From assembly GCF_020740795.1 (NCBI RefSeq), contig NC_067285.1, positions 39,964,511 to 40,028,510 on the forward strand: 64,000 nt of DNA, written 5' to 3'. Positions 1-13,654 of the stretch are shown here, in pieces. The notes below the pieces were generated by a model. It searched no databases. It saw only the letters and a list, made by a program, of their open reading frames with translations, and had not been told where the DNA came from. The translations under genes were made by a program, and so were the position numbers. Each line of letters begins with the position of its first letter. Position 1 is the stretch's first letter. The stretch is from Apus apus. Taxonomy: Eukaryota > Chordata > Aves > Apodiformes > Apodidae.

Positions 1-3000
1 GTAAGCACTGGCTGGAATGACCTATTAAAGTTACAGCCCGTTGAGCTCCCTGCTTTTTTTCTCACCACAATAAAAAAGCAAAGGAGTGCAAAGCATAAAT
101 TCCACTTTCGGGGTTATATTTAGTTGTGCAGTTGACATTTAGTAGAGCAGTCACTTTAAGCCCACTTTGCATTGGTTTCACTCCATCTTTTTCACATCCT
201 TGAGTTTCTGAAATGGTGCTGGGAAGCCACCCCATGGCAAATGAGCCCAATTAGTGGGATCAGGAGGTGGTGTCCCAGTTAACCCCCACCACGCCAGCCG
301 CGCTAGGCATCTGCTCAGGGTTTTTATACAATTCTCATGATTTATGAAGCAGACAGGATCTGCAGATTGAGAAACATTTAAAGCATTTTCATACTCTCTC
401 ACATGCTTGTGGCAGAGCAGCATGTATTCCAAACACCAGCAGTACTCAGCAAAGCCCTGAAAGAAACTCACCAAGGTAGGCAGGTAAGTCAGACCGCCTC
501 AGTTCTCGTCTCCCTCCACACAGGTCTATGTCTCAACCACCAGGACAGACTTTCCTTCACCTTAACATGAGTCAGCTGCAAAAACAAAGCCCAGGGTGCC
601 TTTCTTTAGCTTCTGCCCAGTGTTCTCTGGTGATGCTTACACTAAGTTCATCACTATCATGTCTAAGTACATTAAATATTTTTCAAATTCACTGTTGTCC
701 AGCATTGCTTTGAGGAGAGGGGGGGATAAATCAAACTGAAAAGCCCCTTGTAAACCTTGTTGGGCTCATCTTGCCTTGCACCATAGCACCACTACTCTGC
801 AGTGAGATCAACCATCAGAATTTTCACTGCTGTGGGATCAAACCATTGGTCTTCTGACCCAACAGACCAGACTCTTCCTCGAATACATATCTGTACAAGG
901 TACTGATTTAACATGGTCTCTTGCCTTTTGTAACTGCACAGTCATTGCAGCTCAGGGATCCAGCCAGTAATGAACCATCATGCCATGACCCTGTGCTGCT
1001 AATTTGAAGTGGACCCATGCTCTCCATTCCTGTGGAACAGTACATACACCCCACCTGGGCCTTGAACCAGAGGCCCATTACCTCACAGGCCAGCCATGGG
1101 GCAAACCCAACCCCTCTGCCCACCTGGCAAATTTTCCCCTCAGAAGTCATGAATGGATGCTAACACAGAAAAGGCAAGAGCCCTTTCCCCAAATTGTTCT
1201 CAGCAAGCTCCAGGCAGTGAGCAGAGACAATGTCCCTTCAGCAGCAAAACAGTCCCCTGCAGCGGATCTGATGGACATGCTACAGGGCAAGTAATTAAAC
1301 TCCTTCCTCTAGCTGAGGGGAGGCTGGTGGCATGTTGCCATCCAAGGAGAGCCCAACAATGCCCCTCTCAGTCTCTGCTGCCCAGACAACTTGGAATCCA
1401 AGCTCAGAAACAGCATTTCTGCAACAAGCAAACAAAAATGCACTGATGTCCCTGCAGGTGGGCTGCTCTGTGAATGCCTCCCACTGATTCTCTGGGCTCC
1501 TCAGGAGCTCCACAGCCCACTTTTCATGCTTTCTCTTTTCAAGGTAAAGGTAGGATTTCTCCACTTCTGGTTGTCCCTAGCCCACTCTGTTACTGGCAAT
1601 GCCAGTATGTACTGAACTAAAGACAGCACTTGGACCCAGCTTTACCCTTCCAAATTATCTTGGGCCATGGATCCTCAGACAAATTATGAAAATGAGCCAA
1701 AACCAGAGTGAGAGACAGAGTGAGGAGCCAGTATAGCTCCCCTGGGAGTGGAGAAGCAAATGTATGATGTCAGTTTTAATTAAGACATCACAGCAGTCAT
1801 TTGCAGAATTTGGTGTCTTAAAGTTATGCCAGGATATTGGTGCTCTTGGCAATGCCTATATCCTTAAGGTTATAAAGAAGAAAGGCACTAGCAACTCAGA
1901 ATATTGAAAGATCCTGTAAGAGCCAACACCCTCTTACAGAGACTTTGCCAGTGGTATTCAGCAGTCTCTTGCAATAGGTACTCACTGCGGGGTCAGGTCT
2001 CTCTGTTCTCATGTGTGACTTCCAACACTGGCCCAAAGAGAGCCCTGCCTAAGCCTAAAGCCATGGGGGGTATCAAAGAGCATGCCCTGCTCACAGCTCC
2101 TGAGGCTTCACAGAACTAGGAACTGCAGAGGCAGCTGACCTCCAACATACCTGGGCAACTCTCACTTGCAATGCAAGTCTCTGTGCAAAGTTTAATGCAA
2201 ATTCAACCTGCTATTCCAGACTGTGAGGATCTGGGAACTGGTGAGTTGGTGCTGAGCAGAGGTCCTTCTGGCCTGCTTTCCTGCCAACCACAGTAGCCAG
2301 AGACAACAGGTTCAGAAGGTACAGGTATCCCTTCTGATGGGTTTGCAAGAGAAACCCGTGCCCAGAAGGAATCCTTCCTTATTCCTACTGAGTCGTGACC
2401 AGCCCACACACAGGAAAAACAAACAATCAAACAAACAAAAAAAAGAAGAGAACACTCAAACACTCTACTGATTGCAGACCTGAGCAAAATGGAGTTACTG
2501 CAGACAGTCCCAGTGATTTCACTGGAGCCACATTAAATATCCAGAGCTAAAAATCTACTTTATGCCTGAAGTCCTATTTTCATTTACAGACTGTAACAAG
2601 GGGCTGGAGGTCAGCTGAATGAAAGGGCATATTCTTTCTTCCTGGAAGCAAAACACTGCTTTTCAGTTTCCTCAAGTGTCCCCTTATTTGGCAGCAACAC
2701 CCATGCTCTTGTCTTCTCTTCTCCAGTTGTACCTCGCTGTAGCTTCACTAACTTCCAAAGGCAAACAGGGATGGATGAAGGCAGCGACTCACAAGAACAA
2801 CAAGCAAAATGTTTTCCTAGTCTCCACGACAACAGGCATATCAAAAAGACAAATCTCTCCAAGTGCTTCTCCATATGCTTTCCAACTCCCTGTGTCCTGC
2901 AACCCCATGTTCCCCACAGTCTGTGATATAATACCTGCAGCAGGAGAAGAGGTCCTACCTTCTCAATAAAAACAAATGGCAACCTTGTACACACAGAGGC

Positions 3001-4825
3001 TTGTGCCTCTGCTGCCAGGACACTGGTCAGCCCCAGAGAAACGCAGGAATTCCCTACCCTGGCTTTCTGAGTGCCAAAAATCCCACAACTTTCAACAAAG
3101 GAAGATCAAGGGTGTTAACCCCACTGCCCCAGCTAACTTAACCCAAACCTTGTTCCCTGCACCCACATTCAGAGAAAGAGGCCTCTCCTCCTTGTCTCTA
3201 AATGGCCACCCAGCACAAGTATCTCCCCACAATAATTCATGAACAGGCTTCACATGGTGCAGGCTTGGAAGTGGAGGTTGGCTCAGACGTGATTATCCTT
3301 TTCACCAGCCTAAGTTGGAAGTGCAGACAATAGCCACACAGACCAATAGATGCACTCTGACCTTTATGTTTCAGACCACCAGGCTGTTAAACAAGAGGCA
3401 GGACCCCTGTGGTCATGGGAATCTCCAGCACGTGTTTAAAACTGTAACACTATATTTATTGGTGAACTTTGCCTAAGCTATCTGGAACAGTTTCCAGGTG
3501 CATATCTACTTGCAAAATTTCATGCACACTGTGTGTGCACAGACATACACACAAGCACAAGGTGAGGAAGGGGAAGAGTTAACTCCTTGTAACAGCTTTT
3601 AAATGACCAGTTAGTGGCACCTACTGCCTGCAATTTTCACATATCACCCCTGCTCCTTTAGTTCAGTTGATACATTAAAAAATGCTACTCATACTACAAA
3701 AGGTAAAGCTCTGTCCTATTATTGAAGACAAGAGGCCCAGGGCTCTGTTTCCTAGGAATTCTGCTTAAAAACAGCAAAGTAGTTTCTGATGACTTGAAGT
3801 GATGGAACTGTTGATTCACCTGCTACAGAGAACTCACCTTAAGTAGCCATCTTTGGCAGCCTTGGCTCACTCTCTGTACAGTTCCTCCTCTACACATCCA
3901 AACAGGACTCAAAGTAGATATGGAAAAAACTGTTTTTGAAGGGCCAGTCGTCCAGGAAGGTGGAAGTCCTGATGTCTGACTTCTATATGAGCTAGCAGAT
4001 TTGTGCAAAGAAGCAAGAACAGCCATTAAAATCACCTAATTGACCAATTTGCCAAGTTATTTGTCTTTAAAATGAGATATTTAACATGTCTTGCTATATG
4101 CTGATAAATTTTAGTCTCAGAGAATAAGCACAGTTCAAAAAAATAAAATCCATATCCAGATAATGCAGCTGGTAGTTAATGATTACAATATGTGACACTT
4201 CAAATATACCAAGTCAATGACATTTTGCTGATTTGTCTTCTGTATTTTTTGCTAAGCAGGGTGGGAAAAGAAGAAAAAACAGTTCATCTACTAACAGGTT
4301 TAACACAACCTTGAAATAAATTACATTCAAAAGCTAAAAGCCTGGCTCAGTTTAGTAGTTAAATAATTTATTCCTAGGCTAAAAAAAAAAACAAAACACA
4401 CACACACAAAAAGAGAACCAAACCTGCCCTTAAGTCATTATCAGCATGATCCTCTATTTGAAGTCTTGCAAAATGTTCAAGGAATGGCCCTTGTGATTTG
4501 GCCCAAAGGAAACAACACACTCAGCAGCTCTAAGCAGGCCAAAGAAAATGGAGACTCCCAGTATGAGAATATTAAATTATTATGGCTTTTGCAACAGGGG
4601 GCACAATTGTTAGTGTCCCCCTTCCTCTGATGGCCAAGCTATGTTCCTCCCTGCTGTGAGCATTCATTGTCATACCTAATATTTGCATGCTTTGATAATA
4701 AGAAGATTGTCAAGATAATAGCGGGGAAGTTTCAGTAGACGCTCGATTTTCAAAAGCCAGCTGTGCATGGCCCCTGTTGCTTTTTTTATGAAGATGCCTT
4801 CAAAAAGCAAAATTAAGCCTTCCTC
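1..4825. other. Intergenic sequence without recognisable gene
   Basis: Open reading frames here are short, overlap on both strands and resemble no protein family I recognise. There is no exon-like pattern of long frames flanked by splice signals. Composition is ordinary, moderately AT-rich vertebrate DNA. Short A-rich stretches occur near 2405-2445 and 4380-4410. Nothing more can be supported. Confidence 0.6.
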
Positions 4826-5236
<411 letters not shown>

Positions 5237-8200
5237 AAGCATTATTGGACAAGAGAAGGATGAATATCACTTCCTGCAGAAATTATTTTTACATGAGTTT
5301 ATACTTCTTTTTGTTCTCAAAAGCATTTTGGTCAGTGGAAGCAAATAATACTGCAAACAGAAGAGCAGGTCTTAAATCAGAAAATAATTACCTTTGTGAG
5401 CTTTATTGATTGCACTGATCTAGCTGAAAGAGTCTGGGGGCTCTTCTCTCTCATCCACCTTTTTGCATGACATAACCATTCAACAGCTCAAATGAGGTGG
5501 GACATAATGTGATTTTTGGAAAGAATGGTACTATTGTTGAAGTCCACAAAATCTGTATTTCTTAGGTTTTTGACAAACTTGCTCCTTTGTCCACACAAAA
5601 TAATGGCTAAAACAAAGAAAGAAAAAGAAAAAGGTCCACTCTGTCTTCCCTTCTGCCCTTTATCCCTAGTTCAGACTGTGTCATCCTGAGTCATCAAGAC
5701 TGAGGGACTTTCAAACACTTGTGAAAAAGCCCTGCAAGGGTAAACGTTGTGGGCTGAGCCCTTGTCAGATAAGAAGCCAAACCTCTTGTCAGAGGGGCTG
5801 CCCAGCAACCAACAGCAGCTGAAGGACTGTGCTGTGGCTAGTGTTAGTGTGCCTTCCATGAGGCACATTGGCCTCATTTTATGCTTTAAATAACTTCCTT
5901 TTTCAATTCATCTGAATTCAAGTATTTGTCCCAGTGCCATACACTCCTCTCCAGTTCAGTTGAGACATAGAAATTGGAAATTTGCTTCTGGATGGAGGAG
6001 CATTCTTTCTTTGAATAGATTGCACCGAGCTGCTTTGTAGTAACCTCAGCCCTGAAGCCCTTTTCACCCAACAGAGGGAGGATCAGAGTCAAAACCAGCC
6101 TTCCACTAGGACACTGAGCAATGAGAAACCATCTCAAGCCAAGCCAACCATCACCCTCTCTTGTTGACTATGCCACCATTTCTGCAATTCAAACAGGCCT
6201 GTACAGTTCATCAGCATAACTAAATCCACAGGCCCTTCATACAGTCTGAAACATGGGTCATGGAATCTCATGACATTTTGAGTCATTTGTACTGAGCAGG
6301 GAGATGATGATCTCATCACAAGATCTGTACCTGGGCCCTTTGTAGGGAAGAGGAAAAGACCAACTTCAACCCTTGGGCCTGCCAGCAGAGATCCATTCAC
6401 TGAGCTCCCTCAGATGATTTTCCTACTGTATGGCAGAAACACACTTCACAGGACAAGTGTCCATAGTCTGCTCTATTCATTGCACATGTTTCAACCTTCA
6501 GGCAGCTGGCTTACCCTGGAGGTTTTGGACACCACATGGCTTTATTTTTTTCTGGCCACTGTAAGCTGCCAGAGAGTCAAAAGCAGCTAGAATGCAGGCA
6601 CAGAAACCTATCTGGTTTTCCCATGAAAATGGGGATATCTCTTCTCAATGGCTTGTTCCCTGTAGAGCTATTTATACAGCAAGAGTGAAATGAGCATAAT
6701 TTATCAAAAGGTGAAATGCCTTCACTGACTCATGCTTGCAGTGTGTTGCTGTCTGAGCAGGAATAATCACAGAAGATGCAGCACATAACAAGAATTAAAA
6801 GCATAAAGGAGGACCTGGGCAGAGCTGGAACCTCAAGCAACATCCACTGGAAAGACATTTCCTCAAAGGTAACAGTTCCCCACAGCAGCAAAGAGGCTGC
6901 TGAGGGAGTAAAAGAAATCAACAACAATGAGCAGAGATGTTAGCTAACTTGATACTCCTAAGATATACTAAAATAAGCATGGCAAGTCATACCCTCATTT
7001 CTTCCTGTACTGCCTTCTTCAGAAGGGTTTGAAGAGCTAAGTCACCATTTCCTCCCACTGACCAATCCAGAGAATGGCATTCCACCACCACGTTCCCTGT
7101 TAGAAGACAAGAAAAAGATTTTTAAAAATGTTTTCAAGTACACTCTGTAATTCTAGCAGGGTAAAGACATATATTTATGCAAATGCTGTCTCAGCAACAC
7201 AGCCTAATCCTAGGCAGTCAGTTAGCTGCACACTCACCTGTTTCTGCCTTTGTAATTTCTGTGCTTTGACCAGAAAGTCAATTTTGCTGTGCCAGGCATA
7301 AAGCTATCTCTTTGTTTCATCTTGTGCTACATTACCCATTTGCAGCAAAAGAAACCAGAAGCAGATCCAAAGAACACGTATTGGCAATAGCAACTGCCCC
7401 ACTGCAGTAACAGCCTCTTTCACTACACCAAACTGGAGGTATAGCTCCAAAGTGCTGGGACTAAGGAGCTTACAGAAAGCAAATGCACTGCATATCTTTA
7501 TAAATGCACATACATACAAACATGTATACATGCTGTGAAAGAAAATAAATGTTCCAGAGTAGTCAGCTTACTCGCAATGCACAATTAAGCATCCAATGGC
7601 ACACACTGATTAAAGGGAGATCTTTGTGGCCTGAAATAGTTGTTATTTCTGTATTACACCTTCTCCCATTGTCTGGATTCCTCAGGGCTCCATCAGTGTA
7701 AAAGACAGCAGAAAATCAGGTCTCTCTAATTCACTGCACTGAAGCCCAGATTTTAAAAAAACTGAAACTTGTCAAAATTTAACTTCTTACAATTTGCATA
7801 AACAGGGCTACTTTATTTGCTATTTTCCTTGCAGGTGAGAAAGCACTCAACATATATTCATTATCATGGTACCACTTTTGGGGAAAAAATTAAAATAAAA
7901 AGAAAAATGAGAAGCATCTTCATTATCAGCTGGGATCCCTGGCCTTCCGTGGGAGGCAAAGAGAGAAGCTGCATCAAAGCCAGTACCAGAGGCAGCACTC
8001 TCAGCTGAAGACAAGAGAGAGGAAACAGCTTGAACTCCTGACAACTTCATTTCTCCCCTTCTCTTGCTGGGCCTGCACTTGAGCTTTGAATTCCTGATGT
8101 GCCACTCCCTTGCCCTTTAGGAGCTAACAAGTTGACATCATCATGCCTTTCAGAAGGAGATCTGTCACTAGAACATGAAGAAGAAATCAAAGGGGTAGAA

Positions 8201-9929
8201 AGCAAGGAACAAAACCCAATTTTTAGTCAATAACATAGGATTTATACAGCATACAGGATCTGAGGGTTTTCCTGAGTTTTTCCCCTCTTGGACAAGCAGG
8301 GGAGCATGCATTTTGCTGGGAGCTGCTCAGTCTGAAAGGCCAACATTAGGACTCCTGCCTGCAACACAAGTTTATCCTCAAGCTAGCTGATCTGTTCCCT
8401 TGGGAGGGGCAGTATGGGACAGAGAAGGAGAGGGGGAAGTGGGGGAAGCTTTTCTTTACACTTGTGCTGTTCTGAATGTGGACCATCTGTGCCCCCAGCT
8501 GGAGTGCTGGAGATGGTCTGGCACTTGAACCACACCATATTTACAGATCTAAACACAAATGGCTACTGCCTGATTGTTTCATGATTCATTAGTCAGACAA
8601 GCTCTCCTCTCCCGCCAGCACAGCTGTTACAGAGTAAACCTTTGTCACTTAATAGGCCTGATTATTACTTTCCATCAAAGGTATTGATCTGTGTCATCTC
8701 TACTTAAGGGAAAAGGGGAGAAGCGAAAAGGGGACCAAAATGTGTCAGGAAAACAAGAAAGGGGGGAGAAAAAAAATTTAAAAAACAATGACATTTGTAT
8801 GGTGACTAGAGGCATCGGTCAATACGTTTAATCTCTCCTGGATGCACTGTATTCATGTATTTATTTACCACAATGACTAGGTTACTCATGGAGATGAAAC
8901 GTCTCATATGATGTGGCATTCCTTGCACTGCACCAGACTGCTGCAGTCACACAATATGGCCATGCATATAATTGGTCGGCCAAATACACAATGTGAATTA
9001 ACAAACAGTATCTAAAAAAAAAAAAAAGTAAAATAAAATAGAAATCAATCAAGTCAGGCAGCAGAAGGTGAAAATACAGGTTCATCTCTAACTGGCGTGA
9101 GATGCGATGAAGAGATGGAGAGTGAGGCTTCAGAGAATCATCCCAGGGTTAAGCCCTCATCCACCCAAGGAAGTCACTGCCCCTGTTTACACCAGTGGAG
9201 GAGCTGGCCCTTTTTGTTCAGCAAACGAGCTGGGGAGAGGACGTGGTCTGCTACAGAATTGTGAGGCAGAGTGTATTTACCACAGCTTGAGAGCTTCTCC
9301 TTGCTCCAGCAGCCGCCTGCCAAGCTGCCACTGCAGCAATTGCAGTGTTATTGCAAATTCACTGACTCCGTCGGCAGGATGAGCTTTGCAACATCCAGAT
9401 CGAGAGTTTCACTGCTGCCCTGACTCACAGAATTTTTATTAGTAGCATTATTGCTTCTCTGCTGTACCCAAGATGGTACCTGGTACTCACCATTCCAGGG
9501 ACAGACAGTTCAGAGCCATGGATGTGGCACTGGTAGCAGGCTCAGCTGTGGCAGCAGGGAGCAAGCTCTGGAGGAAAGATGGTTTCACTCTGTTTTCCTT
9601 GCATTTAAGGGATCATCTCTCCTGAAGCCAAATCCCAAAGCCCTTGTCCAGTTCTCCTTCAGACTAAACTGCATCGAAGGTCTGGGAACCCACAGGACAG
9701 AAAAGGAGCCACAGCAGAGCCCGCGTGGCTTTTGGCCACAGCAGCACGAGAGTGTCACTAGTCAGGCTACCAGAATTGAAGAGGAATAAAAGCCACGTGT
9801 CTTCAGAGCTGAACAAGACATATAAAGCTTTTGTGAATGGAATGTTTTCAGTGTCACATTCAGTTCTCTCTCCCAGTACAGGAATGGTTTCAAGAATAAC
9901 CCAAATACTGCTGCTGCCCAGCTATCCCA

Positions 9930-10240
9930 GAGTCACAGAATCTCAGGGGTTGGGAGGGACCTCGAAAGATCATCTAGTCCAACCCCCCTGCCAGAGCAGG
10001 GTCACCCAGAGCACATCACACAGGAACGTGTCCAGGTGGGTTTGAATGTCTCCAGAGAAGGAGACTCCACAACCTCTCTGGGCAGCCTGTCCTAGGGCTC
10101 TGTCACTCCATCCCAGAACATGTTCTTTCTGGGTGAAATCCAATCCCCTTGTTTCAAGCCTCAGTGGCTTTAGGACAGCCTTTTTGGACCAGAGAAGTCC
10201 AGAACTCAAACTCATTCCTACCCAGAATGGAAAGTCCTTG
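9930..10240 (-). mobile_element. CR1 LINE 3' fragment
   Basis: Read on the minus strand this matches the end of a CR1 element: the C-terminal part of ORF2 (residues resembling DRALGQAAQRGCGVSFSGD, then a WVTLLWQGGW-type ending), then the short 3'UTR closing with a GATTCTGTGA-type terminus near 9935. It is 5'-truncated, as most avian CR1 copies are; the 5' boundary near 10,130-10,240 is uncertain. It is very similar to the plus-strand copy at 43,490-43,758, so both belong to the same subfamily. Confidence 0.9.
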
Positions 10241-12376
10241 GTTCTATCAGCATGCACACTTGCAATGTATTCCAAGGAGAGAGCAAGGTCCAACACCAAA
10301 CAAGCTATTACAAGAGGGGACGTATTTTCCATATGAGAACAGAACAACTAACAAATGCATATGCCACTGGTAAATACCCAACAAAGGGGATCTTCTGGTT
10401 TCCCTGTGCAGCTTGTTTGCTGTGCAGCCCTGCAAGGACCACCTCCATTTTCCCCACCTTCCAACAAACTCATTTTCGCCCCACCAGTATCTCTCAAGAG
10501 CAGTCTCTAAGAAGCTTTTCCTCAAACCAAGACTTGTGTTTCCAAAGCAAAGAGGTCATTAAGATACTTCACAGTGAACACCAGTTATTTAAGGCGACAC
10601 ACTGTTGAGACAATGAAGGAGAAAGAGCAGGAACCTACACCAGTGGTGTGAACAGGTGACCCTGCCTCAGGCCTTACCTGCTGTGTCCAGCCAAGGGTCT
10701 TGGTGTGAGGAACAGATGCCAGCCCAACGTGTCAGTGGGCAGGGAAGCCATCAGAACTGAGAGGAGCATACAGGCTTGTGTGCAGCTATGACATGGAGCA
10801 TTCTTCTACAGTCCAGCTTCCACCCAAAGCTCTGAAACAGACCAAAGTACACATACTTTTCTGACTAAATGTGTGTCCCTGAGGAAACCTGGCCCTTCCA
10901 CCCTCGTATTTCTCCCAGCCCATAAGATCCCATTTCCACCCACTCACTCCCACATCCTGAGGCATATGCCTTTTCACTGGACGGAAAGAATAAATCAGAA
11001 GACTGCAGCACATGACACCAAGCAAGAGTTGTGGCACAGACAATCCATGGGAGAGTGTTGCTTGGCAATACTTTGTGTGCTCAGCTCCCCGCCAAGGGAC
11101 TGGCACTGTCCCTGTGCCAGGAAATCAGCCGCTCAGCCAGCAGGCAAGGCAGTGGCCACAGGAGACAGAGAAGCAGAAGGGAGCCGTCAAACCCCGGAGA
11201 CATGCTTGCTCTCTCCTCCTCATGCACTACAACAAATAGCAGGGGGGTAGGGCTGGGTGTGAGGAGTGAGGAACCAGAGAGATGCTGTAGATTTGAGCTT
11301 AACCCATTTTATCTTTTAAGAAATGAAACTGCTTAGTCAGTGGTTCAAGAGGGATCAAAACCAACATACTGAGATGATGTCTTAGAGCTTAGGTTATGAG
11401 CAAAAAACTTTCACATTTATGAGCTGAGCTGTCTTGGAATGAAAAAGGGTGGCATTTTGTCACTGAATCATTTACAAGTAGGCTGAGTAAAACAGTCAAT
11501 AACAGGCTGTTAGGAACAATCCTGTAGTAAGCAGGCCTTTGCCTGTTGATGTTGTTTGCCTTGTTGATGCTTCATTTTCTTCCCTTGGAGAGGAGGTTTG
11601 ATTCTGGTAGTTGGTGACAAGACCTGCTATCAGTATTGCCCAGGAAGACCCTGGACAGATAGCATTACCTGCAACATCTCTTCAGCTTCACAGCAAAAAT
11701 CACCTAGAAAACTTTCTCCCATAATACATAACAGAACCTGCCCCACCACCCAGAGTTATGTATCTTTCTTGCAAGGCAACAGATACTGATGACCTGGGTG
11801 AAATTCCCACCTATGTCCAATGTTGAATTCCTCCCCCTGTTGATTCAAATAAACCACTCTGAGAGCCTTAATGGGGACAGAAGGCCTAAGGTTCTGATGA
11901 CATGATTAAAAGAACAGCTCAGGCTTTTCTGAGAGAAAGACACTAAATTGCAATCTTTTTCTCTCACTTGTGCCTCTGTCACTGGGCTCAAAACAAAGCT
12001 AAATTAATTCACACCTACATAAAGCAGAGGTTTAACAGGTCACAGCTCTGCTGAATCCAAAGGATCTGCTTTCCCCAAGGATTTCCTTGTGGGAAGACCT
12101 TTCCTTTGAGAAACAGCACAATGCTTGCAGCACACTTTTGAGCCATCATCTGCAGTTTTGAAAGGACTTAGAGAACATCCCAACAGAGCTCTCTGAAGAA
12201 CTGCTTTACTAACCAGAAAGTTCTTCTGACCAGCTGCAGTGAAAGGCAGGGGCAGACACAGGCAGTCTCTCACACAGGCTGGGAAGGCAGCTGCCTGGGG
12301 CAGCAGGAGGGTTTCTTGACCCAGGGTTGCATCAAGTGGCTGCAGCCTGAAGAAAGGGGCCAGTCGTTCTCAACTT
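10241..12376. other. Intergenic sequence without recognisable gene
   Basis: Overlapping short frames on both strands (for example around 10,870-11,340) show no recognisable domain or splice context. No repeat family was recognised. The right edge is set by the 107-base segment that has an inverted copy at 13,899-14,005. Confidence 0.5.
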
Positions 12377-12483
12377 GCACTGGGCCACAGGTGCTTTTGT
12401 GCAGGATCTGAATGGGACCAATGGCATTAAACTCCTTGTGGCTACTGATGAGAGTGTAAAGCAGGAGCAAAATCTTCATTTCA
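12377..12483 (+). repeat. 107-base segment with inverted copy 1.4 kb away
   Basis: This stretch begins GCACTGGGCCACAGG and ends TCTTCATTTCA. It recurs in reverse complement at 13,899-14,005 with two substitutions (105/107). It lies in apparently unique sequence, so it is probably the source copy. The two copies diverge abruptly at both ends. Confidence 0.93.
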
Positions 12484-12719
12484 CTTCTCTGTGGCAGAAA
12501 GGTGGTGAGGCTGCAGCAACATCTGACCCAGTCCATCCTCACATTTTCCGTATAAACACATACGTTGCAACTGGTGTAAATTGCAGCAGACCTGTGACAG
12601 GTTCCTCTGTAAGCACGGTGAAGTACTGCAGCTTGCCATTGAACTCAGCTGTCAGCCAAAGACATCTTCCCTGGGAGTGGAGGCAGGGAAAGGAGAAAAG
12701 AAAAAAAGGGAAAGCTTCA

Positions 12720-13050
12720 GGTCAAACGATTGATTACAGTTTTGAATTACAGGGGGCTATTGATTTTTCATTAAACACCATGTACTGCTGTAAAGCGGAA
12801 AAAAAGTAATTCATTGATCAGAGCTGTGGGCCATGTTCACTTATTGGCTTCCTGCCACATCCCATTATTCCCAGTTCTAAATGTATATTGAAGTCAGTTC
12901 ATTCTAATCATTGCCTCCTGTCACCAGAAATGTCTCTCAGTAACTATTAGTTTAATCATCCCTTTCTTACAATGGTAATGAGTGATAATATCCAGCATTA
13001 TGGCAGATTCATGAATATTATTCATTGTATTACAGCATTGCATTTCACAA
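12720..13050. promoter_or_regulatory. Candidate conserved noncoding element
   Basis: The block is AT-rich, free of recognised repeats and dense in homeodomain or POU-like cores (GTAATTCATTGATC, TTTAATCATCCC, GTAATGAGTGATAAT, TTCATGAATATTATTCAT). Vertebrate developmental enhancers in gene deserts often look like this. There is no direct evidence of conservation within the window, so this is inference from texture only. Confidence 0.25.
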
Positions 13051-13654
13051 TGCTACAGTTAAGGGTCTGTCAGCATTTCCATTACAGAGCCCCCAGGTCT
13101 GGGACTTGATAAATCACTCCTAAAAATTTGCTGCTGGCAGAAATAAGGAGCAGAGGGTTTCTCAGTTCTGGAGAGAATATTGTTGGAACTGCTCTCTGCA
13201 AAATCTTTCTGGCCACAGCTTAGCTGCATTGAGTGAATGCTGGAAAGGGGAGGAAAAAAGGAGGAGAATGAAGAGGAACTTTGCCAGCTCAAGCTGCTTT
13301 TTCCAATTGATAAAAATGCCATAATTTCAAAAACAGGATGATCTTGCTGTTACATTGGAGGGCGATTCAGGAGACAGGCATTCTCATCCTCAAGCTGACA
13401 CCCACAGACAGCTTTGCCATACTATCCTGCCGATAGTGACACTTTACATTTAAGAATGTCTTATCTGAAACCTTCTGACTTCTGCAGTATGCTTGTCTCT
13501 GTGCTGGCTGCTGGCTTCCATGTTTGATAACCTGCACTTTGGGAAAGCTACTTGCTGTAGGGCCAGACCTTGAAATCCTCAGATTTCACACAGCACCTGC
13601 TTAGATAAAACCTCAGCCTAGGGGCAATGGCAGGCACAGTTTTACTAAGAAGTT

